64,000 nt of DNA, taken from the NCBI RefSeq assembly GCF_000023125.1, contig NC_013037.1, positions 6,674,501 to 6,738,500 of the forward strand. Direction: 5' to 3'. Below are positions 1 to 8,578 of this stretch, piece by piece. The notes under the pieces are model-generated. The model was not told the origin of the DNA, did no database searches, and saw nothing but the letters and a program-made list of their open reading frames with translations. Source of the stretch: Dyadobacter fermentans DSM 18053. GTDB lineage: Bacteria; Bacteroidota; Bacteroidia; Cytophagales; Spirosomataceae. The translations under genes and the position numbers were made by a program. The first letter of the stretch is position 1. Each line of letters begins with the position of its first letter.

Positions 1-1893
1 GCGGTGGGAAAAACCATCCGCATGGATAACAAAGACAACTTTACCGTCGCCGGTGTATTGGCCAATACGCCCCCCAACTCGCATTTGCAATTCGATTTCC
101 TGATCCCCATGAAAACGCTGGCCAGGACGAGCTCCGACTTGCAAAACGATTCATGGGACAATTTTGTCTTTTACACCTACCTCGAACTCGACGCCCAAAC
201 CGCCGCGTCTTCATCTGCCCGCGACAAGCTGATCAAGCAGATGTTCTCGGTTTTCAAAGCCCACGGGCCTACCATCCAGCTCGATTTCGAATTGCAGCCC
301 GTCACCGACATTCACCTCCATTCCAATTACCAGCTCGACGTGGCCGGTCACGGTAACATTCAGTATGTCAATGTGTTCTTCGTCGTGGCGATCTTTATTC
401 TCGTGGTGGCCTGCATCAACTTCATGAACCTCGCCACCGCGCGTTCCGAACGCCGGGCTAAGGAGGTGGGCTTGCGCAAAGTGGTAGGCGCGAACCGATA
501 TCAGCTTGTTTTTCAGTTTCTGGGAGAGGCGCTTATCTTTTCGTTCTTGTCGCTGGTGATCGCCATCGGTCTTGTGTATTTGTTACTTCCCATATTTCAA
601 ATGCTGGCGGAAAAGAACCTTACCATTCAATTGCTGGACGGGAAACTGCTGCTCAGCCTGATCGGCATTGCCATGCTCACGGGCTTGCTTTCGGGAAGTT
701 ACCCGGCATTATTCCTGTCCGGATTTGCGCCCGTGAAGGTCCTCAAAGGCAAAATGAAGGTGGCTGGCGGGAATCTGCTTTTCCGGAATGCATTGGTTGT
801 TACACAGTTCGTAGTAGCGATCGTTTTGCTGGTGGGCACTGCCGTGGTTTACAAGCAATTGCATTTTATCAAGAACCGTAACCTGGGTTTCGATAAATCC
901 AACCTGCTTTATCTCCCCATGAACGGAGACCTTTGGGCGAAACAGCAGGTCCTGAAATCGATGCTGGCGCAGAATCAGCTGACGGAAAACTTTACCGTGA
1001 TCTCCTCACTGCCTACCGGAGTCGAATCCGGGACCGTCGACGTCGTTTGGGACGGGCAAACGTCACGCAACCAGGTCGTGTTTCCATCGCTGGACGTGGA
1101 TGAGAGTTTCATCAATGTTTTCAAAACGGAAGTGCTCGCGGGACGCGGGTTCGAGAAGCGGTTTAGGGGAGATAGCTCTGCATTCATGATCAATGAAAGG
1201 GCGATGCAGATCATGGGGATGAATATCGGTAATGCTGTCGGGAAAAACCTGTCGCTTGGCGATCAGAAAGGGACGATCATCGGGGTTGTGAAAGATTTCC
1301 ATTTCAAATCCCTGCAATATGCGATGGAGCCGCTGATCCTGCGCCTGAATAAATGGGGCGGGGTAGCGATGATCCGTACCAATGCCGGTAAGAACGAGCA
1401 AACGATCGCGGCATTGGAAAAGATCAACCACCAGCTTAATCCCGCGTTTCCATTCCAATTCGGTTTTCTGGACAAAGACCTGGATAATCTCTACCGGAGC
1501 GAGCAGCAGATGGGCAGCATTTTCAACCTGTTCGCCGGCCTGGCGATCTTCATCTCTTGTCTGGGTTTATACGGATTATCCGCCTTCATGGCCGAGCAGC
1601 GCACGAAGGAAATAGGCGTGCGCAAGGTGCTCGGTGCCACCGTCGCCGGCTTGGTAGGCCTGCTTTCCCAGGATTTTCTGAAACTGATAGGCATTGCTAT
1701 TGTGATCGCTTCGCCCATTGCCTGGTATGCTATGAATCAATGGCTCCAAGGATTTGCTTACCAAACTACCCTCGAATGGTGGGTAATTGCCCTGGCCGCG
1801 GTGCTGGCGACGGGCATTGCGATGTTTACGATCAGCTTTCAGAGCATCAAAGCAGCGCTGATGAACCCCGTCAAAAGTTTGCGAAGCGAATAG
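1..1893 (+). CDS. ABC transporter permease, MacB/FtsX type (5' end outside window)
   Basis: Inner-membrane permease of the MacB/FtsX class, which works with a separate ATPase in efflux or mechanotransmission rather than import. The reading frame is open from the first base, and the first residues lie inside the periplasmic MacB core domain (GVLANTPPNSHLQFDF), so the N-terminal membrane segment is missing. Two FtsX-type blocks are visible. The first has hydrophobic segments around residues 122-145, 170-200 and 215-240 with the motif RRAKEVGLRKVVGA; the second, near the C-terminus, repeats it as RTKEIGVRKVLGA with three further membrane helices. This two-block layout of about 800 residues is usual for Bacteroidota. 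The GTG at base 4 is internal, not a start. The substrate cannot be told. Confidence 0.9.
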   Translation, partial: AVGKTIRMDNKDNFTVAGVLANTPPNSHLQFDFLIPMKTLARTSSDLQNDSWDNFVFYTYLELDAQTAASSSARDKLIKQMFSVFKAHGPTIQLDFELQPVTDIHLHSNYQLDVAGHGNIQYVNVFFVVAIFILVVACINFMNLATARSERRAKEVGLRKVVGANRYQLVFQFLGEALIFSFLSLVIAIGLVYLLLPIFQMLAEKNLTIQLLDGKLLLSLIGIAMLTGLLSGSYPALFLSGFAPVKVLKGKMKVAGGNLLFRNALVVTQFVVAIVLLVGTAVVYKQLHFIKNRNLGFDKSNLLYLPMNGDLWAKQQVLKSMLAQNQLTENFTVISSLPTGVESGTVDVVWDGQTSRNQVVFPSLDVDESFINVFKTEVLAGRGFEKRFRGDSSAFMINERAMQIMGMNIGNAVGKNLSLGDQKGTIIGVVKDFHFKSLQYAMEPLILRLNKWGGVAMIRTNAGKNEQTIAALEKINHQLNPAFPFQFGFLDKDLDNLYRSEQQMGSIFNLFAGLAIFISCLGLYGLSAFMAEQRTKEIGVRKVLGATVAGLVGLLSQDFLKLIGIAIVIASPIAWYAMNQWLQGFAYQTTLEWWVIALAAVLATGIAMFTISFQSIKAALMNPVKSLRSE

Positions 1894-1900
1894 CAGAATA

Positions 1901-1924
1901 GAGGGAGCGACTTATTTCTCCCTC
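1901..1924. terminator. Hairpin between convergent genes
   Basis: Perfect 7-bp inverted repeat GAGGGAG/CTCCCTC with a 10-nt loop, lying between the permease stop and the end of the facing lipoprotein gene and overlapping the latter's stop codon. It could serve both directions; the stem is short. Confidence 0.45.
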
Positions 1925-2331
1925 ACATACTTCGTAGAGGTGCCCAGACAGTAGTCGATCAGCAGTTCGTCGTCCGACAGGAGCGTTATCTTCAAATCTT
2001 CGCATTTAACACAGTCGACAAAAATGCATGACGGATCTTCCTCAACCGGCGCCTGCGGCTTCACCTCGAACCGTTTGCCGTTCAGCATGTAGGAATCAGG
2101 CGAGCAGCAAGGTTTGTAGCCCTTTTCATTGACCATTACGCCATCGAACCGGAAAATGAGCGGGCTCACATCCTGTCCCGCGAGGCTTACCGTGTCGTTT
2201 TCCGCCCGGATATATGCCACCGGACGCCATTTGCTCACTATCGATGCGACTTCCGGGATCGGGTCGGTTTTGTCTTTCTTACATGCTGCCATCGCGAGCA
2301 GCGCCAGGATCGCTATTGAAATCGTTTTCAT
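1912..2331 (-). CDS. Small lipoprotein of unknown function
   Basis: 139-residue protein with a lipoprotein signal (MKTISIAILALLAMAACKKD; lipid-attachment Cys18 after AMAA), so probably anchored in the outer or inner membrane. The frame is open further upstream, but starting at the ATG at 2331 puts the signal peptide at the N-terminus. The mature part carries the phrase IVSKWRPVAY, like the small lipocalin-like lipoproteins of Bacteroidota, and a C-rich stretch (KPCCSPDSY, then CIFVDCVKCEDLK) with five cysteines that may form disulfides or bind metal. No function can be assigned. It converges on the ABC permease. Confidence 0.7.
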   Translation of the reverse strand: MKTISIAILALLAMAACKKDKTDPIPEVASIVSKWRPVAYIRAENDTVSLAGQDVSPLIFRFDGVMVNEKGYKPCCSPDSYMLNGKRFEVKPQAPVEEDPSCIFVDCVKCEDLKITLLSDDELLIDYCLGTSTKYVREK

Positions 2332-2516
2332 CGTCAACGGTTTTATGGCAATGACAGCACAGCGGTCCAATCGGTTGTAAACGCCCGTTACATCTGAATG
2401 CATTGTGCGCATCACCTGTCGCAAAAATCCTATTTTATCAGGCTCCCTGAGCATAAGTTTGGCTTTCGATTTTAAAAAGGACAGTCAAACCATGCTCAGG
2501 AAAATATCATACCATA

Positions 2517-3062
2517 TTAATACTCAGCGCCGCGCGTGAGTAAGCCGTTCATGTGCGGCTCGTAATGCTTGCCGTCGGAAGTGATTTCGTGCTTTACCGT
2601 GAGCGTGCGGCGGTCGGCGGATAGGGTGCCGGTGGAGCGCACCTCCTTGCCGGTCCATACCCAGGTGTTGCCGCTGATAGTCAGCTTGTCGATGTTGAAA
2701 GTACCGTCGGGGTTGAAATTGTAGCTGCTGAAATCACCTGTTTCCGGATTGTACCCAATGATTTCCATCGCTCCGAACGGGCCGTTATCGCCAATGCCGT
2801 AGGCGGTATGGACGATGAAGTTGCCATCCGGCGACCATTGATATACGTCGCTGCCGATGATGGACTTTGCCGGGCTCCCGTTTTTGGCAACCGTCGTGGT
2901 TTGGGTGATCCACCGGCCAATGATGCTAGTCGCCAGCGCACGTTTCGCCTCGGGGATTGTATGGCGTTTTGGGGTAAACGGTACTTCGCGCGGTTTAAGT
3001 CCCGTCATCAGCAGCATTCCGGCCAGCATCATGCCCAGCCGCATTGAATTCATGGTTTTCAT
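2517..3062 (-). CDS. Secreted protein, possibly DUF1579-like
   Basis: 181 residues with a hydrophobic N-terminal segment (MRLGMMLAGMLLMTGL) that looks like a signal peptide. The mature part is beta-rich: IIGRWITQTTTV, DVYQWSPDGNFIVHTAYG, then SGNTWVWTGKEV and DRRTLTVKHEITSDG. This pattern of 'sample weight' strands resembles the DUF1579/lipocalin-like proteins, but the match is weak. The start could be any of M1, M4 or M7. It is transcribed away from the HxlR regulator at 3170, so that regulator may control it. Confidence 0.6.
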   Translation of the reverse strand: MKTMNSMRLGMMLAGMLLMTGLKPREVPFTPKRHTIPEAKRALATSIIGRWITQTTTVAKNGSPAKSIIGSDVYQWSPDGNFIVHTAYGIGDNGPFGAMEIIGYNPETGDFSSYNFNPDGTFNIDKLTISGNTWVWTGKEVRSTGTLSADRRTLTVKHEITSDGKHYEPHMNGLLTRGAEY

Positions 3063-3169
3063 ACTTTTCGAAGAATGTTGGTTACTCGTTTGTTCTTCGA
3101 TTTAACTCTCGCCGCAATGGAAAAGTTGTGGTATAAAACGGATAGTGGTAACCAGAAAGTAACTTCAAA

Positions 3170-3493
3170 ATGGCAAATAACAAAGACGCGACATGCCCCA
3201 TTGCGGCCACGCTGGCTTACATTAGTGGGCGGTGGAAGGCGGCCATTTTGCACCATCTGGCGGCGGGTACGCGGCGTTTCGGCGAGATCGCCGTCCGGAT
3301 GCCGCCCATTTCTAAAAAGGTTTTGACCCAGCAATTGAAGGAGCTCGAACGGGACGGCCTGATCCGCCGCGTTCAGAATCCCGGGGCGCCGATGCGGGTG
3401 GAATATTCGCTGACTGACCTGGGCAAAAGCCTTTCCACGGTGCTCAAAGAAATGTCCGACTGGGGAAAAGCAAATGTCCTGGCAAAGAAGTAA
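3170..3493 (+). CDS. HxlR-family winged-helix regulator
   Basis: 107-residue MarR-like DNA-binding protein of the HxlR family, which act as dimers and often sense electrophiles or oxidants through a cysteine near the N-terminus. The family signature is clear: CPIAATLAYISGRWKAAILHHL (Cys9), then RFGEIAVRMPPISKKVLTQQLKEL as the recognition helix region, and a wing (DGLIRRV, RVEYSLTDLGKSL). Length is normal. It is divergent from the secreted protein at 2517-3062; no oxidoreductase of the type commonly controlled by HxlR lies directly beside it. Confidence 0.92.
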   Translation: MANNKDATCPIAATLAYISGRWKAAILHHLAAGTRRFGEIAVRMPPISKKVLTQQLKELERDGLIRRVQNPGAPMRVEYSLTDLGKSLSTVLKEMSDWGKANVLAKK

Positions 3494-3572
3494 CATCGCC
3501 TGATTTTGACAGGCTTTCTGGATTGACAACAATGGTGTATGGGCAGCCGATGATAAAACCGCCGCGAACAGC

Positions 3573-3944
3573 TTATTTTTTAGCCTGTCTGACTGCCTTG
3601 ATCGGGAAATCTCCATACTGCGACGACACGATGCCCGTGAGCGTATCGCCCGTTTGAGCGAAGCTGTATTTGAAAACGCCCGCCTGGTTTTCGATCGTGA
3701 AAGCAACCTTTTCCTGATCTACGGTCAGTTCTTTCATTTCCTCTTTTTCGGTGTCACCCACGTAGCCGACGGTCTTGTCGTCCTTTTTTTCAAAAGTGAA
3801 AAACCCGGATTCGTATTCAGGCGGCACGTCGCTGATCATGTACTTCCAGGTGCCGATAATGTCCGCAGGCAACACGATTTTGGTTGCCGCAACCGAAACG
3901 AAGACCATCGCGATCACCAGCAGGAGATAGAGTTTTCCTTTCAT
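3573..3944 (-). CDS. Small secreted protein of unknown function
   Basis: 123 residues from the ATG at 3944 (an ATG two codons upstream, at 3950, is also possible). A clear signal peptide (MKGKLYLLLVIAMVFVSVAA) precedes a small beta-strand domain: IIGTWKYMISDVPPEY, GFFTFEKKDDKTVGYVGD, VAFTIENQAGVFKYSF and LTGIVSSQYGDFPIKAVR. The layout (strand, GTW motif, 'DTLTGIV' strand) is that of small periplasmic lipocalin/fatty-acid-binding-like proteins. Function is unknown. Confidence 0.65.
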   Translation of the reverse strand: MKGKLYLLLVIAMVFVSVAATKIVLPADIIGTWKYMISDVPPEYESGFFTFEKKDDKTVGYVGDTEKEEMKELTVDQEKVAFTIENQAGVFKYSFAQTGDTLTGIVSSQYGDFPIKAVRQAKK

Positions 3945-4041
3945 CGTCAATCGAAGTTTAAAGGTTGAATTCCAGATTATTTTGTAAAATAATTAAAAAG
4001 CAATCGCGCTACAAATTTTGCCGGAAACCGCAGGCCGCAAA

Positions 4042-4076
4042 GCAACCGGTCCGGCTGCTATGGCCGGACCGGTTGC
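4042..4076 (-). terminator. Strong hairpin downstream of the VOC gene
   Basis: Perfect 14-bp inverted repeat (gcaaccggtccggc and its complement) with a 7-nt loop, 71 nt past the stop of the VOC gene on the minus strand. There is only a short T run after it on that strand. It most likely ends the AraC-VOC transcript. Confidence 0.6.
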
Positions 4077-4146
4077 AACAGTTCAATGAAAAATTACTAC
4101 CAGTGGAACGGTGCAACACCGAATGCAAAGGACGCTTTGCCAGGAC

Positions 4147-4542
4147 TTACAACATCTGGACGATCTGGATGTTGTTACCGCAGGTGTCGTTGAACACCGC
4201 GATCTTCACCGTGCCCATCGCGGTGGGCGCCATACTAAACTCGACGCCCAGCGCGGCGAGCCGTTCATATTCCTGCTGAACGTCGTCCACATCGAATTGT
4301 GTATAGGGAATTCCGGCATCGAACAGCGCCTTTTGATACGTTTTCGCGGGTTCGAAATTGTCGGGCGACGGTTCCAGCAGGACTTCTGTGCCCTCTTGTT
4401 CTTCCCGGGCCACGACGGTCAGCCAGCGGTTTTTGCCACCCACCGGAACGTCGTGTTTTTTGACAAACCCCAATATCTCCGTGTAAAACTTTAATGCCCT
4501 GTCCTGATCCTGGACCGGGATGCCAATCACTCTGACTTTCAT
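4147..4542 (-). CDS. VOC-family (glyoxalase/bleomycin-resistance fold) protein
   Basis: 131 residues. The start at 4542 gives MKVRVIGIPVQDQDRALKFY, the standard first strand and helix of the vicinal-oxygen-chelate fold; a longer frame upstream belongs to antisense of the AraC gene. The second half has DVDDVQQEYERLAALGVEFS and the final strand FNDTCGNNIQIVQ, with N/Q where catalytic glyoxalases carry the last metal-binding Glu. Function may be binding or sequestration rather than catalysis. It lies 32 nt after the AraC regulator on the same strand and is probably co-transcribed with it. Confidence 0.88.
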   Translation of the reverse strand: MKVRVIGIPVQDQDRALKFYTEILGFVKKHDVPVGGKNRWLTVVAREEQEGTEVLLEPSPDNFEPAKTYQKALFDAGIPYTQFDVDDVQQEYERLAALGVEFSMAPTAMGTVKIAVFNDTCGNNIQIVQML

Positions 4543-4574
4543 GTGTATCAATAATTTGGTTTGGTCAAAGTTCT

Positions 4575-4976
4575 CTAAACGCTGCGAGACGGGCTTTGTA
4601 GAAATTGCTCTTTTTGAAACCGGACGGGGCAAATGCCCACTTTTTTCTTGAACAAAGTGCTGAATGAGCTGGGCGTTTCGAAACCGACAGTGTAGCAGGT
4701 TTGTGAAACGGACATGCCGTTTTTCAAACACCTTTTCGATTCTTCGATCCGCCTGATCGTCAGGTACTGCTTCGGAGTAATCCCGTAATACCGTTTGAAA
4801 AGCCGTAGCAAATGGAACTTGGAAGTAAACCTGATGTCCGACAGGAAATCCAGATTAATGTCGGCGTCGAAGTTTTTGTCCATATAGTGTCGGATGCCAA
4901 TCACCGCTTCCAGCTGCTTGTCATTGGGGTAACAAAGGGCCTTGATCCGCATTACTTCTTGCTGATAGTAGTTCAT
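4575..4976 (-). CDS. Short AraC-family regulator (DNA-binding domain only)
   Basis: 133 residues, consisting almost entirely of the double helix-turn-helix of AraC/XylS proteins: HYMDKNFDADINLDFLSDIRF, FHLLRLFKRYYGITPKQYLTIRRIEESKRCL, then the second HTH with the signature VGFETPSSFSTLFKKKVGICPVRFQ. There is no separate ligand-binding domain; such short forms are common in Bacteroidota. The open frame extends about 90 nt upstream without a start codon. It precedes the VOC gene, its likely target. Confidence 0.9.
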   Translation of the reverse strand: MNYYQQEVMRIKALCYPNDKQLEAVIGIRHYMDKNFDADINLDFLSDIRFTSKFHLLRLFKRYYGITPKQYLTIRRIEESKRCLKNGMSVSQTCYTVGFETPSSFSTLFKKKVGICPVRFQKEQFLQSPSRSV

Positions 4977-5283
4977 GGTGGTCTTCTCGTTTGCCAGCTC
5001 GCAGTTTGAATCGCCGCCGGAATATGGAAATTTCAGCCTGCGACGTCCCGTAAAACTACTGCGCGTGCATCAATATTGCGAGGGGGAAACAGGTCTTTAT
5101 CAGGGGCGGAGCGGACAAAATCGACTTCGGTCAGGCTGCATTCCGCCATATGACGCGGCACCGCGGATGCCGGTCCCGGCGATTGTGACCGCATTACCCG
5201 GCATGCTTTTTGATGGTAGCAAGCCACCATGCCCGAAATTTAATGCGGCAAGGCATTCAACGCCACTTAAACAAATACTTCAA
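4977..5283. other. Intergenic region between divergent AraC and DUF4142 genes
   Basis: 307 nt. It should contain promoters for both genes, but no TAnnTTTG element stands out. A frame continuing upstream of the DUF4142 start has the character of non-coding sequence. I see no RNA gene or repeat in it. Confidence 0.4.
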
Positions 5284-5868
5284 ATGAAAACAACAACAGC
5301 ACTATTGACCATCGCAACCGCCGCCATGCTTTGGGGTTGCGGATCAAAACCTAATGATTCAACGGAACTGGCCGACAGCACAAACGAAGCGATGGCCGAC
5401 ACCGCTCAGGAAATGGGAGATTCCGCGGCCTTTGCAGAGGAAGATTCGAAGTTTGCTGTCGATGCAGCTAATGGCGGCCTGGCCGAAGTTCAGCTGGGCA
5501 AAATAGCCCAGGACAAAGGTTCGAGCCCAAAAGTGAAGGAATTTGCTAAAATGATGGTCGCCGACCACACCAAGGCCAACGACGAGCTGAAAAAGCTGGC
5601 GGAGAGTAAAAACATTGCGCTGCCCACCGCGGCTGGTGAGGAAATGCAAAAGGCCACAGCCGATATTTCCGCTAAAAATGGCAAGGATTTCGACAAAGCC
5701 TACATTGCACAAATGGTGAAAGACCATGAAAAAACCGTGAAGCTTTTCGAAGACGGCCAGAAGAATGTAAAAGATGCTGAAATGAAGGCGTTTATCGACA
5801 AAACGCTGCCGGTACTCAAGACGCATCTGGACCATGTCAAAAACCTTGACAAGACAGTCAACAAATAA
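5284..5868 (+). CDS. DUF4142 lipoprotein
   Basis: 194-residue predicted lipoprotein: MKTTTALLTIATAAMLWGCG gives a lipobox with Cys20. The body is a four-helix DUF4142 domain (roughly residues 55-190) with the usual motifs FAVDAANGGLAEVQLGKIAQ, KVKEFAKMMVADHTKANDEL and a C-terminal MKAFIDKTLPVLKTHLDHVKNL. DUF4142 is ferritin-like in fold; proteins of this family are common in envelope stress regulons, but no reaction is known. The start at 5284 was chosen because the signal peptide begins there. A second, non-lipidated DUF4142 protein lies at 28467. A classical terminator follows. Confidence 0.9.
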   Translation: MKTTTALLTIATAAMLWGCGSKPNDSTELADSTNEAMADTAQEMGDSAAFAEEDSKFAVDAANGGLAEVQLGKIAQDKGSSPKVKEFAKMMVADHTKANDELKKLAESKNIALPTAAGEEMQKATADISAKNGKDFDKAYIAQMVKDHEKTVKLFEDGQKNVKDAEMKAFIDKTLPVLKTHLDHVKNLDKTVNK

Positions 5869-5893
5869 ATAAGCGAACTGGAAATAAGTAAGC

Positions 5894-5930
5894 AACTGGC
5901 GACCATTCACACGGCCGCCAGTTTTGTTTT
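5894..5930 (+). terminator. Rho-independent terminator after the DUF4142 gene
   Basis: Inverted repeat aactggcg/cgccagtt with a 14-nt loop followed directly by TTGTTTT, a standard intrinsic terminator for the gene ending at 5868. Confidence 0.75.
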
Positions 5931-6060
5931 ATCCGATAGCACTTCCAACGCCGTTCGCACAATCCCGGGCTGGACCATCAGTTTCCGTCGGGCTTTATGA
6001 ATTGTTCCGCATAATAAGTGGTTCAATGAACACGGTCCTCCATCTGGCCGACGGTTTGAA

Positions 6061-6759
6061 ATGAAACATATCCTCGACAATCCTGTTTGGAACGCGTTGC
6101 GCACGCATAACTATGCGCTAGGCCATGTAACTGGCACCTCGGCATTTTTTGCACCTGAAGTGGCGCCGTTTGCAGCGGTGGAAGGTGCCGCGCTTGCCGG
6201 CCTCCCCGAACTTTATGAAGCCATTCCGTTCGATAATCCTGTGATTTTTGTGAGTAACGAAGAAGTAACCATCCCGCGGCCCTGGCATTTGCTGGCGGCC
6301 GTGCCGGGTTACCAGATGATCTACAAAGGTCCCGACTTTCCGCATTCGGATGGTGCCGTTTCCATCCCGCTGGGCTCCGACCATGTTCCGGAAATGATCG
6401 CGCTCACAAGCCTCACCAATCCCGGCCCTTTCGTCACCGAAACCATTCGTTTCGGGCATTATGAAGGTATTTTTGACAACGCGCGGCTTGTTGCTATGGC
6501 GGGCCAGCGGATGCATCCTGAAGGTTTTGCGGAGATCAGCGCGGTTTGTACGCATCCCGATCATCTCGGAAAGGGCTATGCCCGGCACCTGCTGCTCCGC
6601 CAGGTGAATCGTATCCAGCTTAATGGCGAAGTGCCGTTCCTGCACGTAAAGTCAGATAATGCACGCGCGATAGGCGTTTACGAGTCGCTGGGCTTTGAAA
6701 AACGCACCCGGATTTTCTTTTATGTATTGAAAAAGAATGGCGGTGAGCTGAAAGTGTGA
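6061..6759 (+). CDS. GNAT-family N-acetyltransferase (FR47-like)
   Basis: 232 residues. The C-terminal half carries the GNAT acetyl-CoA site: EISAVCTHPDHLGKGYARHLLLRQV (residues about 159-183, with the Q/RxxGxG/A loop here as HLGKGYA), followed by FLHVKSDNARAIGVYESLGFEKR, the typical last strand and helix. The N-terminal half (FFAPEVAPFAAVEG, PWHLLAAVPGYQMIYKG) fits FR47-like acetyltransferases, which have a divergent first domain. Substrate unknown. It precedes the SDR gene by 89 nt but a promoter and repeats lie in that gap, so it is probably a separate unit. Confidence 0.88.
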   Translation: MKHILDNPVWNALRTHNYALGHVTGTSAFFAPEVAPFAAVEGAALAGLPELYEAIPFDNPVIFVSNEEVTIPRPWHLLAAVPGYQMIYKGPDFPHSDGAVSIPLGSDHVPEMIALTSLTNPGPFVTETIRFGHYEGIFDNARLVAMAGQRMHPEGFAEISAVCTHPDHLGKGYARHLLLRQVNRIQLNGEVPFLHVKSDNARAIGVYESLGFEKRTRIFFYVLKKNGGELKV

Positions 6760-6797
6760 GCTTTTCAGCAAAGTAACTCTGAGCTTTTCAACAAAGT
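6757..6797. repeat. 18-bp direct repeat, candidate operator
   Basis: tgagcttttcagcaaagt at 6757-6774 and tgagcttttcaacaaagt at 6780-6797 differ at one base and have a 23-nt period, about two helical turns. The first copy overlaps the end of the GNAT gene and the second ends at the -33 element of the SDR promoter. AraC-type proteins bind tandem direct repeats placed like this, and an AraC gene is the next gene after the SDR. The regulator assignment is inference. Confidence 0.5.
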
Positions 6798-6824
6798 TGC
6801 GCCGGATGCTGCCCGCTACTTTTG
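6797..6824 (+). promoter_or_regulatory. Bacteroidota-type promoter of the SDR-AraC operon
   Basis: TTG at 6797-6799 and TACTTTTG at 6817-6824 with a 17-nt spacer match the sigma-ABfr consensus of Bacteroidota (TTTG...TAnnTTTG). The predicted transcription start is about 15-20 nt before the ATG at 6849. Confidence 0.55.
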
Positions 6825-6848
6825 CATTGTACTTAAAACAACAAGACA

Positions 6849-7736
6849 ATGACAAAAGTATGGTTCATTACAGGCAGCGCCCGCGGATTGGGACGCAGCC
6901 TTGCAGAGGCAGTTTTGAAAAGCGGTGATCAGGTGGTGGCTACCGCACGGAATATCGCTCAGCTGGATGGCCTCGCGGCGGAATTCGGGGAACAAATTTA
7001 TCCGGTAGCGCTGGACGTGACCAACTATGAGCAGGTTTACCACGTGGTAGCCGATGCGGTTGCCCATTTCGGCCGCATCGACGTGCTGGTGAATAACGCA
7101 GGGTTTGGCATCATCGGAGCGGCCGAGGCATACACCGAAGAGCAGGTGCGCAGCCAGCTCGAAACCAATCTCTACGCACCCATTGAAATCACCCGGGCGG
7201 TGCTGCCGTACATGCGCAGGCAGGGCAGCGGACGCATTTTGCAGATCAGCTCGGTAGGCGGTCGGGTAGGTAACCCTGGCCTCACGATGTACCAGGCGGC
7301 CAAATTCGGCCTGGGCGGTTTCACGGAGGCGCTTGCCAAAGAAGTAGCGCCGCTGGGCATATTCGTCACCAGCGTCGAGCCGGGCGGTTTCCGCACCGAT
7401 TGGGCAGGGGCTTCTATGACTTACGCCCGCGTGATCGAAGGTTATGAAATGGTCAACCAGCGTACGGAGTATTTCAAATCGGGGAATTTCGTGCCGGTGG
7501 GCGATCCTGAAAAGGCTGCGGCGGTGATGGTGGCCCTAGCAGCGCACCCCGCACCGCCCGTCCATCTGGTACTTGGCAGCGAGGCCATTGGTATTCTCAA
7601 AAACGCCGACGAAGCCCGGAAGGCCGAAATGGAAGCATGGCTGGACGTGAGCCTTTCGACAGACCATGATGAATCGGAAGACTTCCTGAGTACCTCGATG
7701 GGCAAATGGTACACCGGCGCTAAAACCAATGCTTAA
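6849..7736 (+). CDS. SDR-family NAD(P)-dependent oxidoreductase
   Basis: 295-residue classical short-chain dehydrogenase with a Rossmann fold. Visible motifs are the cofactor loop TGSARGLG near the N-terminus, an Arg after the second strand (ATARN) suggesting NADPH, the NNAG motif, the catalytic Ser in ISSVGG and the YxxxK pair in YQAAK. The C-terminal extension (AAAVMVALAAHPAPPVHLVLGSEA) is typical of a large group of oxidoreductases commonly found next to AraC regulators. Substrate unknown. It is followed after 15 nt by an AraC-family gene, so the two probably form an operon under the repeat-flanked promoter at 6797-6824. Confidence 0.93.
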   Translation: MTKVWFITGSARGLGRSLAEAVLKSGDQVVATARNIAQLDGLAAEFGEQIYPVALDVTNYEQVYHVVADAVAHFGRIDVLVNNAGFGIIGAAEAYTEEQVRSQLETNLYAPIEITRAVLPYMRRQGSGRILQISSVGGRVGNPGLTMYQAAKFGLGGFTEALAKEVAPLGIFVTSVEPGGFRTDWAGASMTYARVIEGYEMVNQRTEYFKSGNFVPVGDPEKAAAVMVALAAHPAPPVHLVLGSEAIGILKNADEARKAEMEAWLDVSLSTDHDESEDFLSTSMGKWYTGAKTNA

Positions 7737-7751
7737 TTCCTAACTTTGTTT

Positions 7752-8567
7752 ATGGTCGATCCGAAATCCGATAAACTGGCTTCTCCCATCGCGTATTCCT
7801 GCTATTTCACGCGGAATCGCGAGGGCGAGCAGTTTGCGCCCGAACATGTGTTCAGCTACCAGATCTCCGGCACGCTTACGATCAATAATGGCGAAAAGGA
7901 GTACGTTTTCAAGGAAGGCGACTACCGGTTTATCCGGCGTAACCAGCTTGTGAAGTTTGTAAAACAGCCGCCGGTTGACGGTGTTTTCAAGTCCATATCC
8001 ATTTATCTCGACCAGCCGACGCTCCGCAGCTTCGCAATGGAACATGGCTACCAGGCGCATCCCGGTAGCCATGCCGCAGAGCCCATTATCGCATTAAAAG
8101 GCGGCAGCCTCGTGAAGGGGTTCATGGATTCGCTGATGCCTTACAGCTTGGACGACCAGCTGATCGACGCGGATTTGCAGGCATTGAAACTGCGCGAAGC
8201 GATTATGATCCTGCTGCGATCATCGCCCGAAATGGCCGGCATCCTGTTCGATTTCAGCGAACCGGGCAAGATCGACCTGGAAGCATTTATGCACAAAAAC
8301 TTCCATTTCAATGTGCAGCTAAGCCGTTTCGCTTATCTGACGGGACGAAGCCTCGCCACGTTCAAGCGCGATTTCGAGCACATATTTCACACGTCGCCCA
8401 GCCGGTGGTTGCAGCAGCGAAGGTTGCAGGAGGCGCATTATCTCATGAAGGAGAAAGGCCGCACGGCCTCCGAGGTGTACCTTGAGATCGGTTTTGAAGA
8501 CCTCTCGCATTTTTCCTTCGCCTTCAAAAAGATGTTTGGCATCCCGCCGTCGCGGCTTGCGGGTTAA
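7752..8567 (+). CDS. AraC-family regulator with N-terminal sensing domain
   Basis: 271 residues. The N-terminal part is a cupin-like ligand-binding domain (HVFSYQISGTLTINNGEKEYVFKEGDYRFIRRNQLVKF), and the C-terminal 100 residues form the AraC double HTH (FAYLTGRSLATFKRDFEHIFHTSPSRWLQQRRLQEAHYLM, then IGFEDLSHFSFAFKKMFGIPPSRL). The ATG at 7752 is preferred over a TTG two codons upstream. It is 15 nt behind the SDR gene. The likely arrangement is that this protein activates the SDR operon through the direct repeats at 6757-6797; that is inference. Confidence 0.92.
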   Translation: MVDPKSDKLASPIAYSCYFTRNREGEQFAPEHVFSYQISGTLTINNGEKEYVFKEGDYRFIRRNQLVKFVKQPPVDGVFKSISIYLDQPTLRSFAMEHGYQAHPGSHAAEPIIALKGGSLVKGFMDSLMPYSLDDQLIDADLQALKLREAIMILLRSSPEMAGILFDFSEPGKIDLEAFMHKNFHFNVQLSRFAYLTGRSLATFKRDFEHIFHTSPSRWLQQRRLQEAHYLMKEKGRTASEVYLEIGFEDLSHFSFAFKKMFGIPPSRLAG

Positions 8568-8578
8568 AGCGGGGGATA

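Noticed and set aside
4..6. GTG at base 4 as the start of the ABC permease
   Set aside because: It is inside the conserved periplasmic domain; the gene clearly begins outside the window.
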